Of a stretch of DNA of 64,000 nucleotides, positions 24,230 through 33,335 are shown piece after piece. Origin of the DNA: Metaruminococcus_A sp003150405. GTDB lineage: Bacteria; Bacillota; Clostridia; Oscillospirales; Ruminococcaceae. Position 1 is the stretch's first letter. Each line of letters begins with the position of its first letter. Below the pieces are notes generated by a model. It made no database searches and was not told the origin of the DNA. It was given only the letters and a program-made list of their open reading frames with translations. The translations under genes and the position numbers were made by a program. The stretch covers positions 62,001 to 126,000 of the forward strand of contig CABUBB010000001.1 in NCBI GenBank assembly GCA_902489745.1, in the 5' to 3' direction.

Positions 24230-25884
24230 AAAAACGAAGCGGATTTCAGGTCATGGCCCGGCTGATCGGGTTGGTGAAGCCTTTGGCCGGATATATGTTT
24301 CTTGCGATATTTATGGGTCTTGTGGGCCACCTGTGCGCCGCCTTTATCACTATCTTTGGCGGATATGCGGTACTTGCCGCACTGGGATTTGATATTTCCT
24401 TTACCCTCACCGCTCTGTTCGTCTGTGTGGTAGTCTTTGCCGTCGTGCGGGGCATCCTGCGGTATGCGGAACAGGCATGCAACCATTTTATCGCCTTTAA
24501 GCTGCTGGCGCTTCTGCGGGACAAGGTATTCCGGGCGCTGCGGCGGCTCTGCCCGGCCAAATTGGAGGGAAGGGACAAGGGCGATTTGATCTCGGTCATC
24601 ACCTCTGACATCGAGCTGTTGGAGGTGTTCTATGCCCACACCATCTCCCCGGCGGCAATTGCTTTTCTGTTTACTATCGTTATGTGCCTGTTTATCGGCT
24701 CCTTTCACTGGCTACTGGGTCTCATTGCGCTGACGGCATATTTGATAGTGGGAATTGTTATTCCAATGGTGACCTCCAAGCTCAGCGGGGACGACGGAAT
24801 GAAATTCCGCACGAAATCGGGGGATTTGTCCGGCTTTGTGCTGGACAGTCTGCGCGGCCTTTCTGAAACCCTGCAATACGGACAGGGCAAGAAGCGATTG
24901 GCACAGATGAATGAGAAAACCGATGAACTGGCGAAGGATGAAGAACGGATGAAGCGCACTGCTGGACGAAATTCGGCGGTGACGAATACCGTGGTACTGG
25001 CCTTTGACCTTGTGATGCTGTTTGCTTCCGCCCTGCTGTATCTGAACGGTGCGGTGGGATTTGAAGGGGTGCTCATTCCCACCATTGCTCTGTTTTCTTC
25101 TTTTGGCCCGGCCATTGCCTTGGCGGCGCTGGGCAGCACCTTACAGAACACCTTTGCTGCGGGTAACCGGGTGCTGAATATTCTGGATGAAACGCCGGCA
25201 GTGGAGGAAGTTACTGGAAGACCTGCTGTTTCCTTTTCAGGAGCCTCAGTAGAACACGTCACCTTTGCCTATGAAAGTGAAACCATTTTGTCCGATGTAT
25301 CGGTGCAAATCCCGCAGCACAGCGTGGTCGGCATTGTGGGGCGCAGCGGCAGTGGCAAATCCACCTTGCTCAAGTTGCTGATGCGGTTCTGGAATGTGCG
25401 GCAGGGCAAGGTAAAAGTCTCGGACACGCCCATTGACCAAATCAACACCGCCAACCTGCGGGAGATGGAGAGCTTCGTCACCCAGGAAACCCACCTCTTC
25501 CATGACAGCATCAAAAACAACCTGCGGATTGCAAAGCTCACAGCAACGGACGAAGAAATCGAAGCGGCCTGCAAAAAGGCGTCAGTGCATGATTTCATTA
25601 TGACGCTGCCGCAGGGCTACGATACCCCGGTAGGCGAATTAGGCGACACTCTATCCGGCGGGGAACGGCAAAGGCTGGGACTGGCAAGGGCCTTCCTGCA
25701 TGACGCCCCCTTTCTGCTGCTGGATGAACCGACCAGCAATCTGGACAGTCTGAACGAAGCGGTCATCCTAAAATCCCTCCATGAAGAACGGGAGGGGAAA
25801 ACGGTGGTGCTGGTTTCCCACCGCCAGTCCACCATGCGGATTGCCGATACCGTTTATTCAGTGGAGTATGGGAGGATGAGCTGA
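24226..25884 (+). CDS. Exporter-fold ABC transporter subunit, iron-island pair, second
   Basis: 552 residues. Membrane domain ~1-310, then ATPase motifs GRSGSGKST, TLSGGERQR, LLLDEPTSNLD and VSHRQST. Both ATP sites of the pair therefore look competent, unlike the MarR-linked exporter upstream. Start ATG 24226 follows GGAGGGCGG and overlaps the stop of the first subunit. It resembles CydC-type or siderophore-linked half transporters. Its stop codon overlaps the start of the YgbA-like gene by one base. Likely forms a heterodimer with the preceding product in the cytoplasmic membrane. Confidence 0.88.
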   Translation: MKKRSGFQVMARLIGLVKPLAGYMFLAIFMGLVGHLCAAFITIFGGYAVLAALGFDISFTLTALFVCVVVFAVVRGILRYAEQACNHFIAFKLLALLRDKVFRALRRLCPAKLEGRDKGDLISVITSDIELLEVFYAHTISPAAIAFLFTIVMCLFIGSFHWLLGLIALTAYLIVGIVIPMVTSKLSGDDGMKFRTKSGDLSGFVLDSLRGLSETLQYGQGKKRLAQMNEKTDELAKDEERMKRTAGRNSAVTNTVVLAFDLVMLFASALLYLNGAVGFEGVLIPTIALFSSFGPAIALAALGSTLQNTFAAGNRVLNILDETPAVEEVTGRPAVSFSGASVEHVTFAYESETILSDVSVQIPQHSVVGIVGRSGSGKSTLLKLLMRFWNVRQGKVKVSDTPIDQINTANLREMESFVTQETHLFHDSIKNNLRIAKLTATDEEIEAACKKASVHDFIMTLPQGYDTPVGELGDTLSGGERQRLGLARAFLHDAPFLLLDEPTSNLDSLNEAVILKSLHEEREGKTVVLVSHRQSTMRIADTVYSVEYGRMS

Positions 25885-26225
25885 TGAAGACGGTTGAGGA
25901 TAAACGGGCATGGGAAAAGCTCCTGGTATCGCAGATGATTGCGCTTTATTGCCGCAAAAAGCACCATGCCAAAGGCGGTCTGTGTCCTTTATGCAAAGAA
26001 TTGGATGAATATGCCAAACTGCGGAGCGATAAATGTCCCTTTATGGAGACCAAAACTTTTTGCTCCAACTGTAGAGTGCACTGCTATAAACCGGAGATGC
26101 GGGAGAAAATCCGCGAAGTGATGTGTTTTTCAGGCCCTAGGATGATTTTGTATCATCCCATTACAGCCCTGCAGCACGTTATTGAGAGCAAAAGGGAGAA
26201 AAGACGATTGGAGAATGAGAAATGA
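25884..26225 (+). CDS. YgbA-like ('nitrous oxide-stimulated promoter' family) cysteine-rich protein
   Basis: 113 residues. Conserved features are an N-terminal helix LLVSQMIALYCRKKHHAK, then GGLCPLCKELDEYA, CPF, and FCSNCRVHCYKPEMR. Seven cysteines in CxxC and CxxCxxxC spacing could bind Zn or an Fe-S cluster (inference). The E. coli relative YgbA belongs to the nitric oxide/NsrR response, where a link to iron recovery has been proposed (family knowledge). Its place between two iron-type transporters, with one-base and ATGA overlaps on both sides, argues that it works with them, perhaps in iron handling after nitrosative damage. Confidence 0.75.
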   Translation: MKTVEDKRAWEKLLVSQMIALYCRKKHHAKGGLCPLCKELDEYAKLRSDKCPFMETKTFCSNCRVHCYKPEMREKIREVMCFSGPRMILYHPITALQHVIESKREKRRLENEK

Positions 26226-26785
26226 AAGAGAAAATATTTGAACCCTTTAAAGTGAAGGACATTGTTTTTCTAGCCATTATTTCAGCGGTGACACTTTGCA
26301 CCTGTGCGGTCATGCCTTTGGTAGCCAGCCTCCAGACTGTTGTTTTTGGAATCGCGCAGGTAGTGACAGGGCTCCAAATATCCATTTTCTTCGCAATTGG
26401 GTTGATGAAGGTCAAAAAACCGGGGGCGCTCTTTATTATGGCTTTGCTGACCGGTTTATTCCAGCTTCTGATGGCCCCGCCGATGTTCTTCTCGAACCTT
26501 GTGGTCGGACTGCTCTTAGAAATCCTTGTCCTTCTCGTGTTTCGCGGTTATAAAGAAGACCGTGCGGTATTCCTTGCTGTACTGCTTTACAATCCGCTTT
26601 CGCTGCCGTTCAACTATCTTTACAATCTCTTGTTTGGCAGGGAAGCGATGGCGGCTGTCGCTACAAAAGCGCCCTGGATCACAGTGGGCATGTCGCTTGC
26701 GGTAGTTGCGATCTCCGCTCTGGGCGCCTGGATCGGTATCAAGATTTCAAAAGAACTGAAGAAGTCGGGAGCAATGAAGAAGTGA
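26222..26785 (+). CDS. ECF transporter substrate-binding (S) component, Trep_Strep/SiaF-like
   Basis: 187 residues, very hydrophobic with about six membrane helices; basic N-terminus KEKIFEPFKVKDIVFLAIIS and C-terminal ISKELKKSGAMKK. It resembles the MptE/Trep_Strep family of S components. In streptococci the related SiaF works with SiaG and SiaH for haem uptake (family knowledge). Here it is followed at once by T and AA' components, a complete dedicated ECF set. The substrate is inferred to be haem, an iron chelate or a related tetrapyrrole from the iron box and neighbours, not from the protein itself. Confidence 0.75.
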   Translation: MKEKIFEPFKVKDIVFLAIISAVTLCTCAVMPLVASLQTVVFGIAQVVTGLQISIFFAIGLMKVKKPGALFIMALLTGLFQLLMAPPMFFSNLVVGLLLEILVLLVFRGYKEDRAVFLAVLLYNPLSLPFNYLYNLLFGREAMAAVATKAPWITVGMSLAVVAISALGAWIGIKISKELKKSGAMKK

Positions 26786-27459
26786 GCGAAAAATTGCTGG
26801 TGAAACGTCCGATCTATCCTGTGATCGGATTGTTGGCCTCTGTTTTGATCATCATATTTGGCATTATAACGGCCAAGGACATAGAATGCGTCTGGTTTCT
26901 CGGCGCTATGTGGCTTTTACTGCTGTTTTTTGGATATTGGCGCGCCTGTCTGGCAGTGATACCCGTTGCAGTGCTTGCGAGCGCGGTGCTTGCGGGGATT
27001 ACGTATTTGATTTCCAGGGACATCCAATCGACTTACGCGGCGGTCAACCGGATTCTTGCTGTTTGTATTGCAGTGGTTCCCGGTTTGGCTTTGTCTCCGA
27101 TTTACCTGGTGCGGAATTTTTCAACGCTGAGGCTGCCCCGTATGCTGACGCTGGGGATGATGATCACCTTGACCTTTTTTCCTTTGCTTGGGGGTGAGGT
27201 GAAACAGGTCCGCGAAGCGATGAAGACCCGCGGGGCTGGCAGCTTTTTCAGCCCGCAGATTTTCTACAGGGCCTTTCTGATCCCTCTTGTCATCCGCCTT
27301 GTCAATATTTCTGATACACTGGCCCTGTCTGTAGAAACGAGAGGATTTACCAAGGATGCGGATGCGTGCTCCGTCTATAAGACGGTCACGCTGCGCGCCA
27401 TGGATATCGTATTTTTGCTGGCTGTTTTGGCGGGCTGTGTGTTGGTGGTGGTACTATGA
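26782..27459 (+). CDS. ECF transporter transmembrane (T) component
   Basis: 225 residues from a GTG start that overlaps the S-component stop (GTGA). Six or so membrane helices. The two coupling motifs that contact the ATPases are visible as EAMKTRGAGSFF and SVETRGFTKDA, matching the Arg-containing motifs of EcfT/CbiQ proteins. It couples ATP hydrolysis to toppling of the S component in the membrane. Ends in an ATGA overlap with the ATPase gene. Confidence 0.86.
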   Translation: MSEKLLVKRPIYPVIGLLASVLIIIFGIITAKDIECVWFLGAMWLLLLFFGYWRACLAVIPVAVLASAVLAGITYLISRDIQSTYAAVNRILAVCIAVVPGLALSPIYLVRNFSTLRLPRMLTLGMMITLTFFPLLGGEVKQVREAMKTRGAGSFFSPQIFYRAFLIPLVIRLVNISDTLALSVETRGFTKDADACSVYKTVTLRAMDIVFLLAVLAGCVLVVVL

Positions 27460-28874
27460 AAGCAATCGAACTAAAAAACGTATCTTTTGCCTATGAGGGA
27501 TATGAGGAAAAGGTGTTGAACGATGTCAGCCTTTCTGTGAAATATGGGGAAGTAGCCCTTCTTTCCGGTTTTTCAGGTGAAGGAAAAAGCACGGTTTTGT
27601 CGCTGATTGCCGGCATCATTCCCAATATAATACCGGGGGAGATCACGGGAGAAGTGATGGTCGGCGAAACAGATATTACAAGCCGAAAAATGGGTGAAAT
27701 CTGCCGTAAAGTCGGGGTTGTGCTGCAAAATGCAGAGGCACAGATCATCCAGCAAATCGTGGAGGATGAAATTGCGTTTGGCTGCGAAAATTTTGCTTTC
27801 CCGCATGAAAAGATCACGAGCAGCATAGAGCGTGCCTGTTATTTAATGAAGCTCGATCCGAGCTGGAAAACGAGAACCCTGTCCGGCGGTCAGAAACAGC
27901 GACTGATTACTGCGGCCACCTTGGCTACTGAGCAAAAAATCCTGATTTTGGATGAACCGCTTGCCAATTTGGACAAGTATGGAGCGGAACTTTTGATGGA
28001 TACCCTGCGGAGGCTTGCAAAGGGTGGATATGCAGTTTTAGTGGTGGAGCATCGTCTGGATATGGTGCTTCCTTATGTAGACACGGTTTGGAGCATCCGC
28101 GAAGGGAGAATATCCAAAATAGAGAATAAAAAGGAACACCTTGCTGCCCAAGCCGAATTGATAAAGGATAAATGCTCTCATGAAATAGCTGATGAAACAG
28201 CGTTTCAGCTGGAACATGTCCAGTTTTCTGTCAAAGGCCGGGAAATCCTGAAAGATGTTACCTTTCAGATCAAGAAAGGCGAACGGGTGCTGCTTCTTGG
28301 AGAAAATGGGTGCGGAAAGACGACCCTTCTTCGTTTGCTTGCAAGACTTTACCAGCCGACACAAGGCCGGATTTCACAGAAATTTGACCCCGCGCTTGGA
28401 CAAAAGGCAAAAGGAAACTCTGCTTGGTTCAAAAAGGTTGGTGTAGTTTATCAAAATCCCAATTATCAGCTGTTTATGCCAACAGTAGAGCAGGAGGTTG
28501 CTTTTGGAGCGGAATCGAAAGAATATGCAGAAGAGATTATGCGGCTGTTTCGGATCAAACAGCTTGCTCAGCGCCATCCGCATTCGCTTTCAGAGGGGCA
28601 GAAAAGGCGGGTTTCTATCGCCGCAGTAGTGGCATCTAATCCAGAGGTTTTGCTGCTGGACGAACCGACGGTTGGGCAGGATTATGCGGGATTGAGTGAA
28701 ATGGTGGAGATTTTGAACCGGCTGCATGAGCGCAGCGGCAGCACCATTGTCACGATTACTCATGATATGCGCTGTGCGGAAGCACTCTGCGACCACGCAG
28801 TGAGAATCGCAAACGGCGTGGTTGCAGAGGAAGGCGGAAAGGAATTGGCCCGTCGTTTCTTTTATGGAGAATAG
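27456..28874 (+). CDS. ECF transporter ATPase, fused A-A' double domain
   Basis: 472 residues with two ABC ATPase domains in one chain. Domain 1 (~1-225): GFSGEGKST, TLSGGQKQR, ILDEPLANLD. Domain 2 (~245-472): GENGCGKTT, SLSEGQKRR, LLDEPTVGQD, ITHDMR. Both are complete. In most ECF systems EcfA and EcfA' are separate; fused forms occur in dedicated systems. Last gene of the coupled run that starts at 22490; a terminator follows 16 bases later. Confidence 0.9.
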   Translation: MKAIELKNVSFAYEGYEEKVLNDVSLSVKYGEVALLSGFSGEGKSTVLSLIAGIIPNIIPGEITGEVMVGETDITSRKMGEICRKVGVVLQNAEAQIIQQIVEDEIAFGCENFAFPHEKITSSIERACYLMKLDPSWKTRTLSGGQKQRLITAATLATEQKILILDEPLANLDKYGAELLMDTLRRLAKGGYAVLVVEHRLDMVLPYVDTVWSIREGRISKIENKKEHLAAQAELIKDKCSHEIADETAFQLEHVQFSVKGREILKDVTFQIKKGERVLLLGENGCGKTTLLRLLARLYQPTQGRISQKFDPALGQKAKGNSAWFKKVGVVYQNPNYQLFMPTVEQEVAFGAESKEYAEEIMRLFRIKQLAQRHPHSLSEGQKRRVSIAAVVASNPEVLLLDEPTVGQDYAGLSEMVEILNRLHERSGSTIVTITHDMRCAEALCDHAVRIANGVVAEEGGKELARRFFYGE

Positions 28875-28890
28875 TAATATAAAAATCAGA

Positions 28891-28935
28891 AATCCCACGC
28901 TACTGGAAAGATAACCGGTATCGTGGGGTTTTGTG
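28891..28935 (+). terminator. Terminator of the iron-island operon
   Basis: AATCCCACG pairs with CGTGGGGTT, with inner TACTGG/CCGGTA pairing; tail TTTTG. Confidence 0.7.
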
Positions 28936-29385
28936 TATATTGGAAAGTTCTTCAGCTTCGGCACACATAAACAAGTTCATTCTATCATAAAAGACCAGGA
29001 AAAATTGAACATGCAATCATTGTTTCCCACGCAATAAGCTGGTGGATTTTCTGCAAACATCGGATGCAGGCTGCCTACAAATGTCCCGGTGGATACCGGG
29101 AAGAATATCTTGGAGACGGTAAAGCGGAAAACTGTGCGAGAAAATTGGTGCGCTGGATTACATGTTCGCCTCGGTTTGTATCGATTCAGCTACCAATCCG
29201 GAGAGTGGGAAACGCAGCGGCGGCCTGCTGTGCTATACAGAAACATAAGCGCTTTGGCCCTATGCTGCATGGATATAGAGCGTTGAACTGTTTAAGAAAC
29301 TGCTGGAGAAGTGAACTACCCAGATACGGCTATATTTGCTGAAATTGGTACAGGTGTTTTTAACGCTCTAAGGATAACGGAATTT
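28936..29385 (+). pseudogene. Decayed, unidentified coding region
   Basis: No intact gene. One frame at about 29130-29250 reads KIGALDYMFASVCIDSATNP followed by ESGKRSGGLLCYTET and a stop. A second frame continues RFGPMLHGY; later pieces read ELFKKLLEK and, in another frame, NYPDTAIFAEIGTGVFNALR. The pieces look like successive parts of one protein broken by at least two frameshifts and a stop. Family not recognised. It marks the right side of the iron island. Confidence 0.35.
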
Positions 29386-29388
29386 CAG

Positions 29389-29420
29389 GGTATCTTTATA
29401 TGAAGATACCTTTTTGTTTT
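29389..29420 (+). terminator. Terminator at the right end of the decayed region
   Basis: GGTATCTT / AAGATACC stem, TATATG loop, five T plus GTTTT. Confidence 0.75.
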
Positions 29421-29447
29421 GTCGGCAGAATGATTGATAAAAACGAA

Positions 29448-29477
29448 AAACAGCTTTCCATATATGGAAGGCTGTTT
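29448..29477. terminator. Bidirectional hairpin between convergent units
   Basis: AAACAGCTTTCCAT / ATGGAAGGCTGTTT, one wobble, A-rich on one side and T-rich on the other. Confidence 0.7.
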
Positions 29478-29484
29478 TGAATGA

Positions 29485-29515
29485 TCAAAAACTGGGCAGC
29501 TAAGTAGCCACCCAG
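29485..29515 (-). terminator. Terminator of the pgk-tpiA-gpmI operon
   Basis: Minus strand CTGGG/CCCAG stem extended by wobble pairs, followed by TTTTTG, directly after the gpmI stop. Confidence 0.65.
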
Positions 29516-29533
29516 TCAATGAAAGCGATTTGT

Positions 29534-31051
29534 TTATTTGAGTAAGGATTCGCCGTCCATCTCAGCCGGTTTCGGCAGGCCCATGATGTCGAGCAGGGTG
29601 GGGGTCAAATCAGCGAGCTTGCCGCCTTCCCGCAGTCCTTTGCCGTCCAGCCCAACACCGATGAGCGGTACCGGGTTGGTAGTATGTGCCGTAAACGGAG
29701 AACCGTCCGGTTCATACATCTGGTCGGCGTTGCCATGGTCAGCTGTGATGAGAGCTGCGCCGCCTTTTGCACGGATGGCGTCGATCATACGGCCAACACA
29801 GGTATCCACTGCTTCAACAGCGGCGACAGCGGCTTCAAAGACGCCGGTATGGCCAACCATATCACAGTTCGCATAGTTGAGAATGATCACGTCATATTTC
29901 TCAGACTCAATACGCTTAACAACTTCGTCGCAGACTTCATAAGCGCTCATCTCCGGCTTAAGGTCGTAGGTTGCAACTTTTGGAGAAGGAATCAATGCAC
30001 GGTCTTCACCTTCAAACGGAGCCTCAACGCCGCCGTTAAAGAAAAAGGTGACATGCGCGTATTTTTCAGTTTCGGCAATGCGAAGCTGAGTCAAGCCCTT
30101 TTTGCTGATGTATTCGCCAAAGGTGTTGGTTAGCTTTTGCGGCTTAAAGGCAACCTCAACGTTTGGCATGGTCACATCGTACTGGGTCATGCAGACAAAG
30201 CAGAGTGGGAAAAATCCATTTCTGCGTTCAAATCCCTTGAAATCCGGATCTACAAAAGTGCGGGTGATTTCACGTGCACGGTCGGGACGGAAGTTAAAGA
30301 AGATGATACTGTCGTTTGCTTTTACAGTGGCGCCTTCAGTGCAAACGGTTGGAATAACAAATTCGTCGGTAACATCAGCTGCGTAGGACTTTTCCATGGC
30401 ATCCACAGGGCAGAAATTCTGGTTGCCTTCACCGCAGGTCATTGCCGCATAGGCTTTTTCTACGCGCTCCCAACGATTGTCACGATCCATTGCGTAGTAG
30501 CGGCCAATGATGGTTGCTATTTTGCCGACGCCGACTTCCTTGAGCTTTTCCTGAAGCTCTGCGATGAAGTCCTTGCCGGAGGTCGGGGGAACGTCACGTC
30601 CATCCATAAAGCAGTGGACATACACTTCGGTAAGGCCAGCCTTTTTTGCCAGCTCCAGCAACGCAAATAGGTGGCTGTTATGGCTGTGCACACCACCGTC
30701 AGACATTAAGCCCATGAGGTGGAGTGCGGAACCATTTTTCTTACAGTTTTCCACCGCTTTGGCAAATGCCTCATTGGTGAAAAAATCCCCGTCTTTGATG
30801 GACTTGGTAATCCGGGTCAATTCCTGGTAGACAATGCGTCCTGCGCCGATGTTGGTGTGTCCCACCTCCGAGTTGCCCATCTGTCCGTCTGGGAGGCCAA
30901 CGTCCATACCGGAAGCGCCAATCAAGGTGTGTGGGCAGGTTTCAAACAGCTTATCAATATTCGGAGTTTTGGCCGCCGTAATGGCATTGCCGTAATCGGA
31001 GGGGTTGTAGCCAAACCCATCCAGAATAATCAGTGCAACAGGTTTTTTCAT
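29534..31051 (-). CDS. gpmI: 2,3-bisphosphoglycerate-independent phosphoglycerate mutase
   Basis: 505 residues, usual length. Interconverts 3- and 2-phosphoglycerate with two Mn ions. The N-terminal ALIILDGFG and the nucleophilic serine in DGQMGNSEVGHTNIGAGR (Ser61) are clear, as are metal ligands in HCFMDGRDVPP, NYANCDMVGHTG and ALITADHGNAD. Ribosome site AAGAGG. Third gene of pgk-tpiA-gpmI, 21 bases after tpiA. A gap or eno gene is not in the window. Confidence 0.97.
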   Translation of the reverse strand: MKKPVALIILDGFGYNPSDYGNAITAAKTPNIDKLFETCPHTLIGASGMDVGLPDGQMGNSEVGHTNIGAGRIVYQELTRITKSIKDGDFFTNEAFAKAVENCKKNGSALHLMGLMSDGGVHSHNSHLFALLELAKKAGLTEVYVHCFMDGRDVPPTSGKDFIAELQEKLKEVGVGKIATIIGRYYAMDRDNRWERVEKAYAAMTCGEGNQNFCPVDAMEKSYAADVTDEFVIPTVCTEGATVKANDSIIFFNFRPDRAREITRTFVDPDFKGFERRNGFFPLCFVCMTQYDVTMPNVEVAFKPQKLTNTFGEYISKKGLTQLRIAETEKYAHVTFFFNGGVEAPFEGEDRALIPSPKVATYDLKPEMSAYEVCDEVVKRIESEKYDVIILNYANCDMVGHTGVFEAAVAAVEAVDTCVGRMIDAIRAKGGAALITADHGNADQMYEPDGSPFTAHTTNPVPLIGVGLDGKGLREGGKLADLTPTLLDIMGLPKPAEMDGESLLK

Positions 31052-31072
31052 ATTAGTACCTCTTGGTTCAGG

Positions 31073-31840
31073 TTATTTGGAAGCAGCTTTCACAATAATG
31101 CTGAAGTCCTCTGCTTTGAGGGAAGCACCGCCGATCAGGCCGCCGTCAACATCTGGCTGGGCGAGGAGCTCATCTGCATTTTTGGCGTTCATGGAGCCAC
31201 CGTATTGAACGGTGAGAGCGTCCGCCGCATCTTTGCCGTAGAGGGAAGCAACGGTCGCGCGGATAATGGCGTTGACTTCGTTTGCCTGCTCTGCGGTTGC
31301 AGTTTTGCCGGTACCGATGGCCCAAACCGGCTCGTAGGCGATGATGATGTTTTTAAGCATTTCTTTGGTAACGCCGTTCAGGGCAATTTTGGTCTGCATA
31401 GCGACTAGCTCGGCTGTGATGCCAAGCTCGCGATCCTCCAGCATTTCGCCAACGCAGAGGATCACCTTGAGCCCTGCATTCAGCGCCGCAAGGGTGCGCT
31501 TATTGACGGTGATGTCGGTCTCGCCAAAGTACTGGCGGCGTTCGCTGTGGCCGATGATAACGTATTCAACACCCATTTCGGTGAGCATATCGGCCGAAAT
31601 TTCACCGGTGAACGCGCCGGATTTCTCAAAGTGGCAGTTTTCTGCACCGACTTTGATGTTAGAACCTTTGGTCGCCTCCAGAGCTGTTTCAAGGTTGGTG
31701 TACGGCACACAAATGACAACGTCACATCCGGCGTCGGCAACCAGTGGTTTCATCTCCTCGATAAGCGTTTTTGCCTCTGCGCGGTTTTTGTTCATTTTCC
31801 AGTTTCCGGCGATAACCGCCTTGCGCAATGCTTTGTTCAT
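31073..31840 (-). CDS. tpiA: Triosephosphate isomerase
   Basis: 255 residues. TIM-barrel enzyme interconverting dihydroxyacetone phosphate and glyceraldehyde 3-phosphate. Catalytic parts: Lys in AGNWKMN, His in IIGHSERR, Glu in AYEPVWAIGTG, and the phosphate loop YGGSMN with GLIGGASL. Middle gene of the glycolytic operon, separated from pgk by 77 bases that contain a hairpin. Confidence 0.97.
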   Translation of the reverse strand: MNKALRKAVIAGNWKMNKNRAEAKTLIEEMKPLVADAGCDVVICVPYTNLETALEATKGSNIKVGAENCHFEKSGAFTGEISADMLTEMGVEYVIIGHSERRQYFGETDITVNKRTLAALNAGLKVILCVGEMLEDRELGITAELVAMQTKIALNGVTKEMLKNIIIAYEPVWAIGTGKTATAEQANEVNAIIRATVASLYGKDAADALTVQYGGSMNAKNADELLAQPDVDGGLIGGASLKAEDFSIIVKAASK

Positions 31841-31867
31841 TGTTTCATTCCTCTTTCTTTTCGCTTG

Positions 31868-31901
31868 AAAAGCCGCCGCCCGTTTCCGGACGGCAGCTTT
31901 T
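31868..31901 (-). terminator. Hairpin between pgk and tpiA
   Basis: Minus strand AAAAGCTGCCGTCCG / CGGGCGGCGGCTTTT with a GAAA loop and two wobbles. The T run is short, so it may act as a partial terminator or mRNA stabiliser that sets the pgk:tpiA ratio. Confidence 0.55.
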
Positions 31902-31917
31902 CCTTCGTCATTGTTTT

Positions 31918-33117
31918 TTATTTATCCATAAGGCACTCAATGCCCGGCAGTTTCTTGCCTTCCATGTATTCCAGAGAAGCACCGCCGCCAGTAGAGATAT
32001 GGCTCATCTTGTCGGCAAAGCCAAGCTTGGTGACAGCCGCAACCGAGTCGCCGCCGCCAATAACTGAAATAGCGCCTTTTTCACTCTCTTCCGCAATGGC
32101 TTTTGCAACTGCACGGGTACCGGCTGCAAAGTTCTCCCACTCTGAAACGCCCATCGGTCCGTTCCAAATGATGGTGCCGGCGCCTTTGAGAGTTTTGGAA
32201 AAGAGCTCCTGGGTGGTCGGCCCAATGTCAAGGCCCATCCAGCCGTCCGGAATCGCATCCGAGTAGATGCGCATGAAAACAGCATTTTCATTGTACTCAC
32301 GGGCAACAATGTTATCCACCGGGATGAGGAAGCTGACGCCTTTTGCACGGGCTTTCGCCATGAGATCGCGGGCAAGGTCAAGTTTATCCTCTTCGCAAAT
32401 GGAGGTGCCGGTGGTGTTGCCCAATGCGCGCATAAAGGTGTAAGCCATGCCGCCGCCAATGATAAGGGTGTCTACCTTATCGATAAGATTTTCAATAACG
32501 CCGATTTTATCCGAAACCTTTGCGCCGCCAAGGATAGCGACAAACGGATGTTTCGGATTTTCAATAGTACCGCCGATGAAGTCAATTTCCTTCTGCATCA
32601 GGTAACCGCAGACGGCCGGGAGGTAATCTGCAACACCGGCAGTGGAAGCATGAGCACGGTGTGCAGCACCGAACGCATCGTTTACATAAATCTCCGCAAG
32701 GGAAGCAAGTTCTTTGGCAAACGCCGGATCGTTTTTCTTCTCTTCCTTGTGGTAACGGACGTTCTCAAGCAGCATAACGTCGCCGGCTTTGAGCGCAGCC
32801 GCTTTGGCCTTTGCGTCTTCGCCAATCACGTCTTTTGCCATGACAACCTCTTTGCCAAGCAGCTCAGAGAGACGTTTCGCAACCGGAGCAAGCGAGAATT
32901 CCGGTTCCCAACCCTCTTTTGGGCGGCCAAGGTGGGAACAGAGAATAAGTTTTGCGCCGTGCTCCATCAGGTATTTGATGGTCGGCAGTGCCGCAACAAT
33001 GCGTTTGTCGTTGGTGATAACGCCGTCTTTGAGCGGAACGTTGAAGTCACACCGCGCAAGTACGCGTTTATTCGATACGTCGATGTCCTCGATAGACTTT
33101 TTGTTTAACGAACTCAT
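31918..33117 (-). CDS. pgk: Phosphoglycerate kinase
   Basis: 399 residues. Transfers phosphate from 1,3-bisphosphoglycerate to ADP. Typical segments: KRVLARCDFNVPLKDG, ILCSHLGRPKEGW, NDAFGAAHRAHAST, the nucleotide site FVAILGGAKVSDK, GPMGVSEW and ISTGGGASLEYMEG. ATG 33117 is used because AAAGG lies 9 bases upstream; nearer in-frame ATG codons crowd the ribosome site. First gene of the operon behind a good promoter. Confidence 0.97.
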   Translation of the reverse strand: MSSLNKKSIEDIDVSNKRVLARCDFNVPLKDGVITNDKRIVAALPTIKYLMEHGAKLILCSHLGRPKEGWEPEFSLAPVAKRLSELLGKEVVMAKDVIGEDAKAKAAALKAGDVMLLENVRYHKEEKKNDPAFAKELASLAEIYVNDAFGAAHRAHASTAGVADYLPAVCGYLMQKEIDFIGGTIENPKHPFVAILGGAKVSDKIGVIENLIDKVDTLIIGGGMAYTFMRALGNTTGTSICEEDKLDLARDLMAKARAKGVSFLIPVDNIVAREYNENAVFMRIYSDAIPDGWMGLDIGPTTQELFSKTLKGAGTIIWNGPMGVSEWENFAAGTRAVAKAIAEESEKGAISVIGGGDSVAAVTKLGFADKMSHISTGGGASLEYMEGKKLPGIECLMDK

Positions 33118-33179
33118 GCAATACATCCTTTCATCATGTTGTTTTGCTAAGATTGTGAGAACCTTAACAATCCACATTT

Positions 33180-33208
33180 ATCATAGCTTATTTTACCATG
33201 TTTTTCAA
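33180..33208 (-). promoter_or_regulatory. Promoter of pgk-tpiA-gpmI
   Basis: Minus strand TTGAAA (33203-33208), 17 bases, TATGAT (33180-33185). Confidence 0.75.
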
Positions 33209-33289
33209 GTATTTTGCGCGAAAAAAACGTGTTCTGCGAAAAAAACCTGCAATTTGTAGCACGATTCATCCAAAAGCCCGGAGAATGCA

Positions 33290-33318
33290 ATGCGGACCCG
33301 CCAATTTGGCGAGTCCGC
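33290..33318 (-). terminator. Hairpin after degV
   Basis: Minus strand TGCGGAC...GTCCGCA with inner CGCC/GGCG; strong stem but little T tail. Confidence 0.55.
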
Positions 33319-33335
33319 AGATATATTTTTACCGA

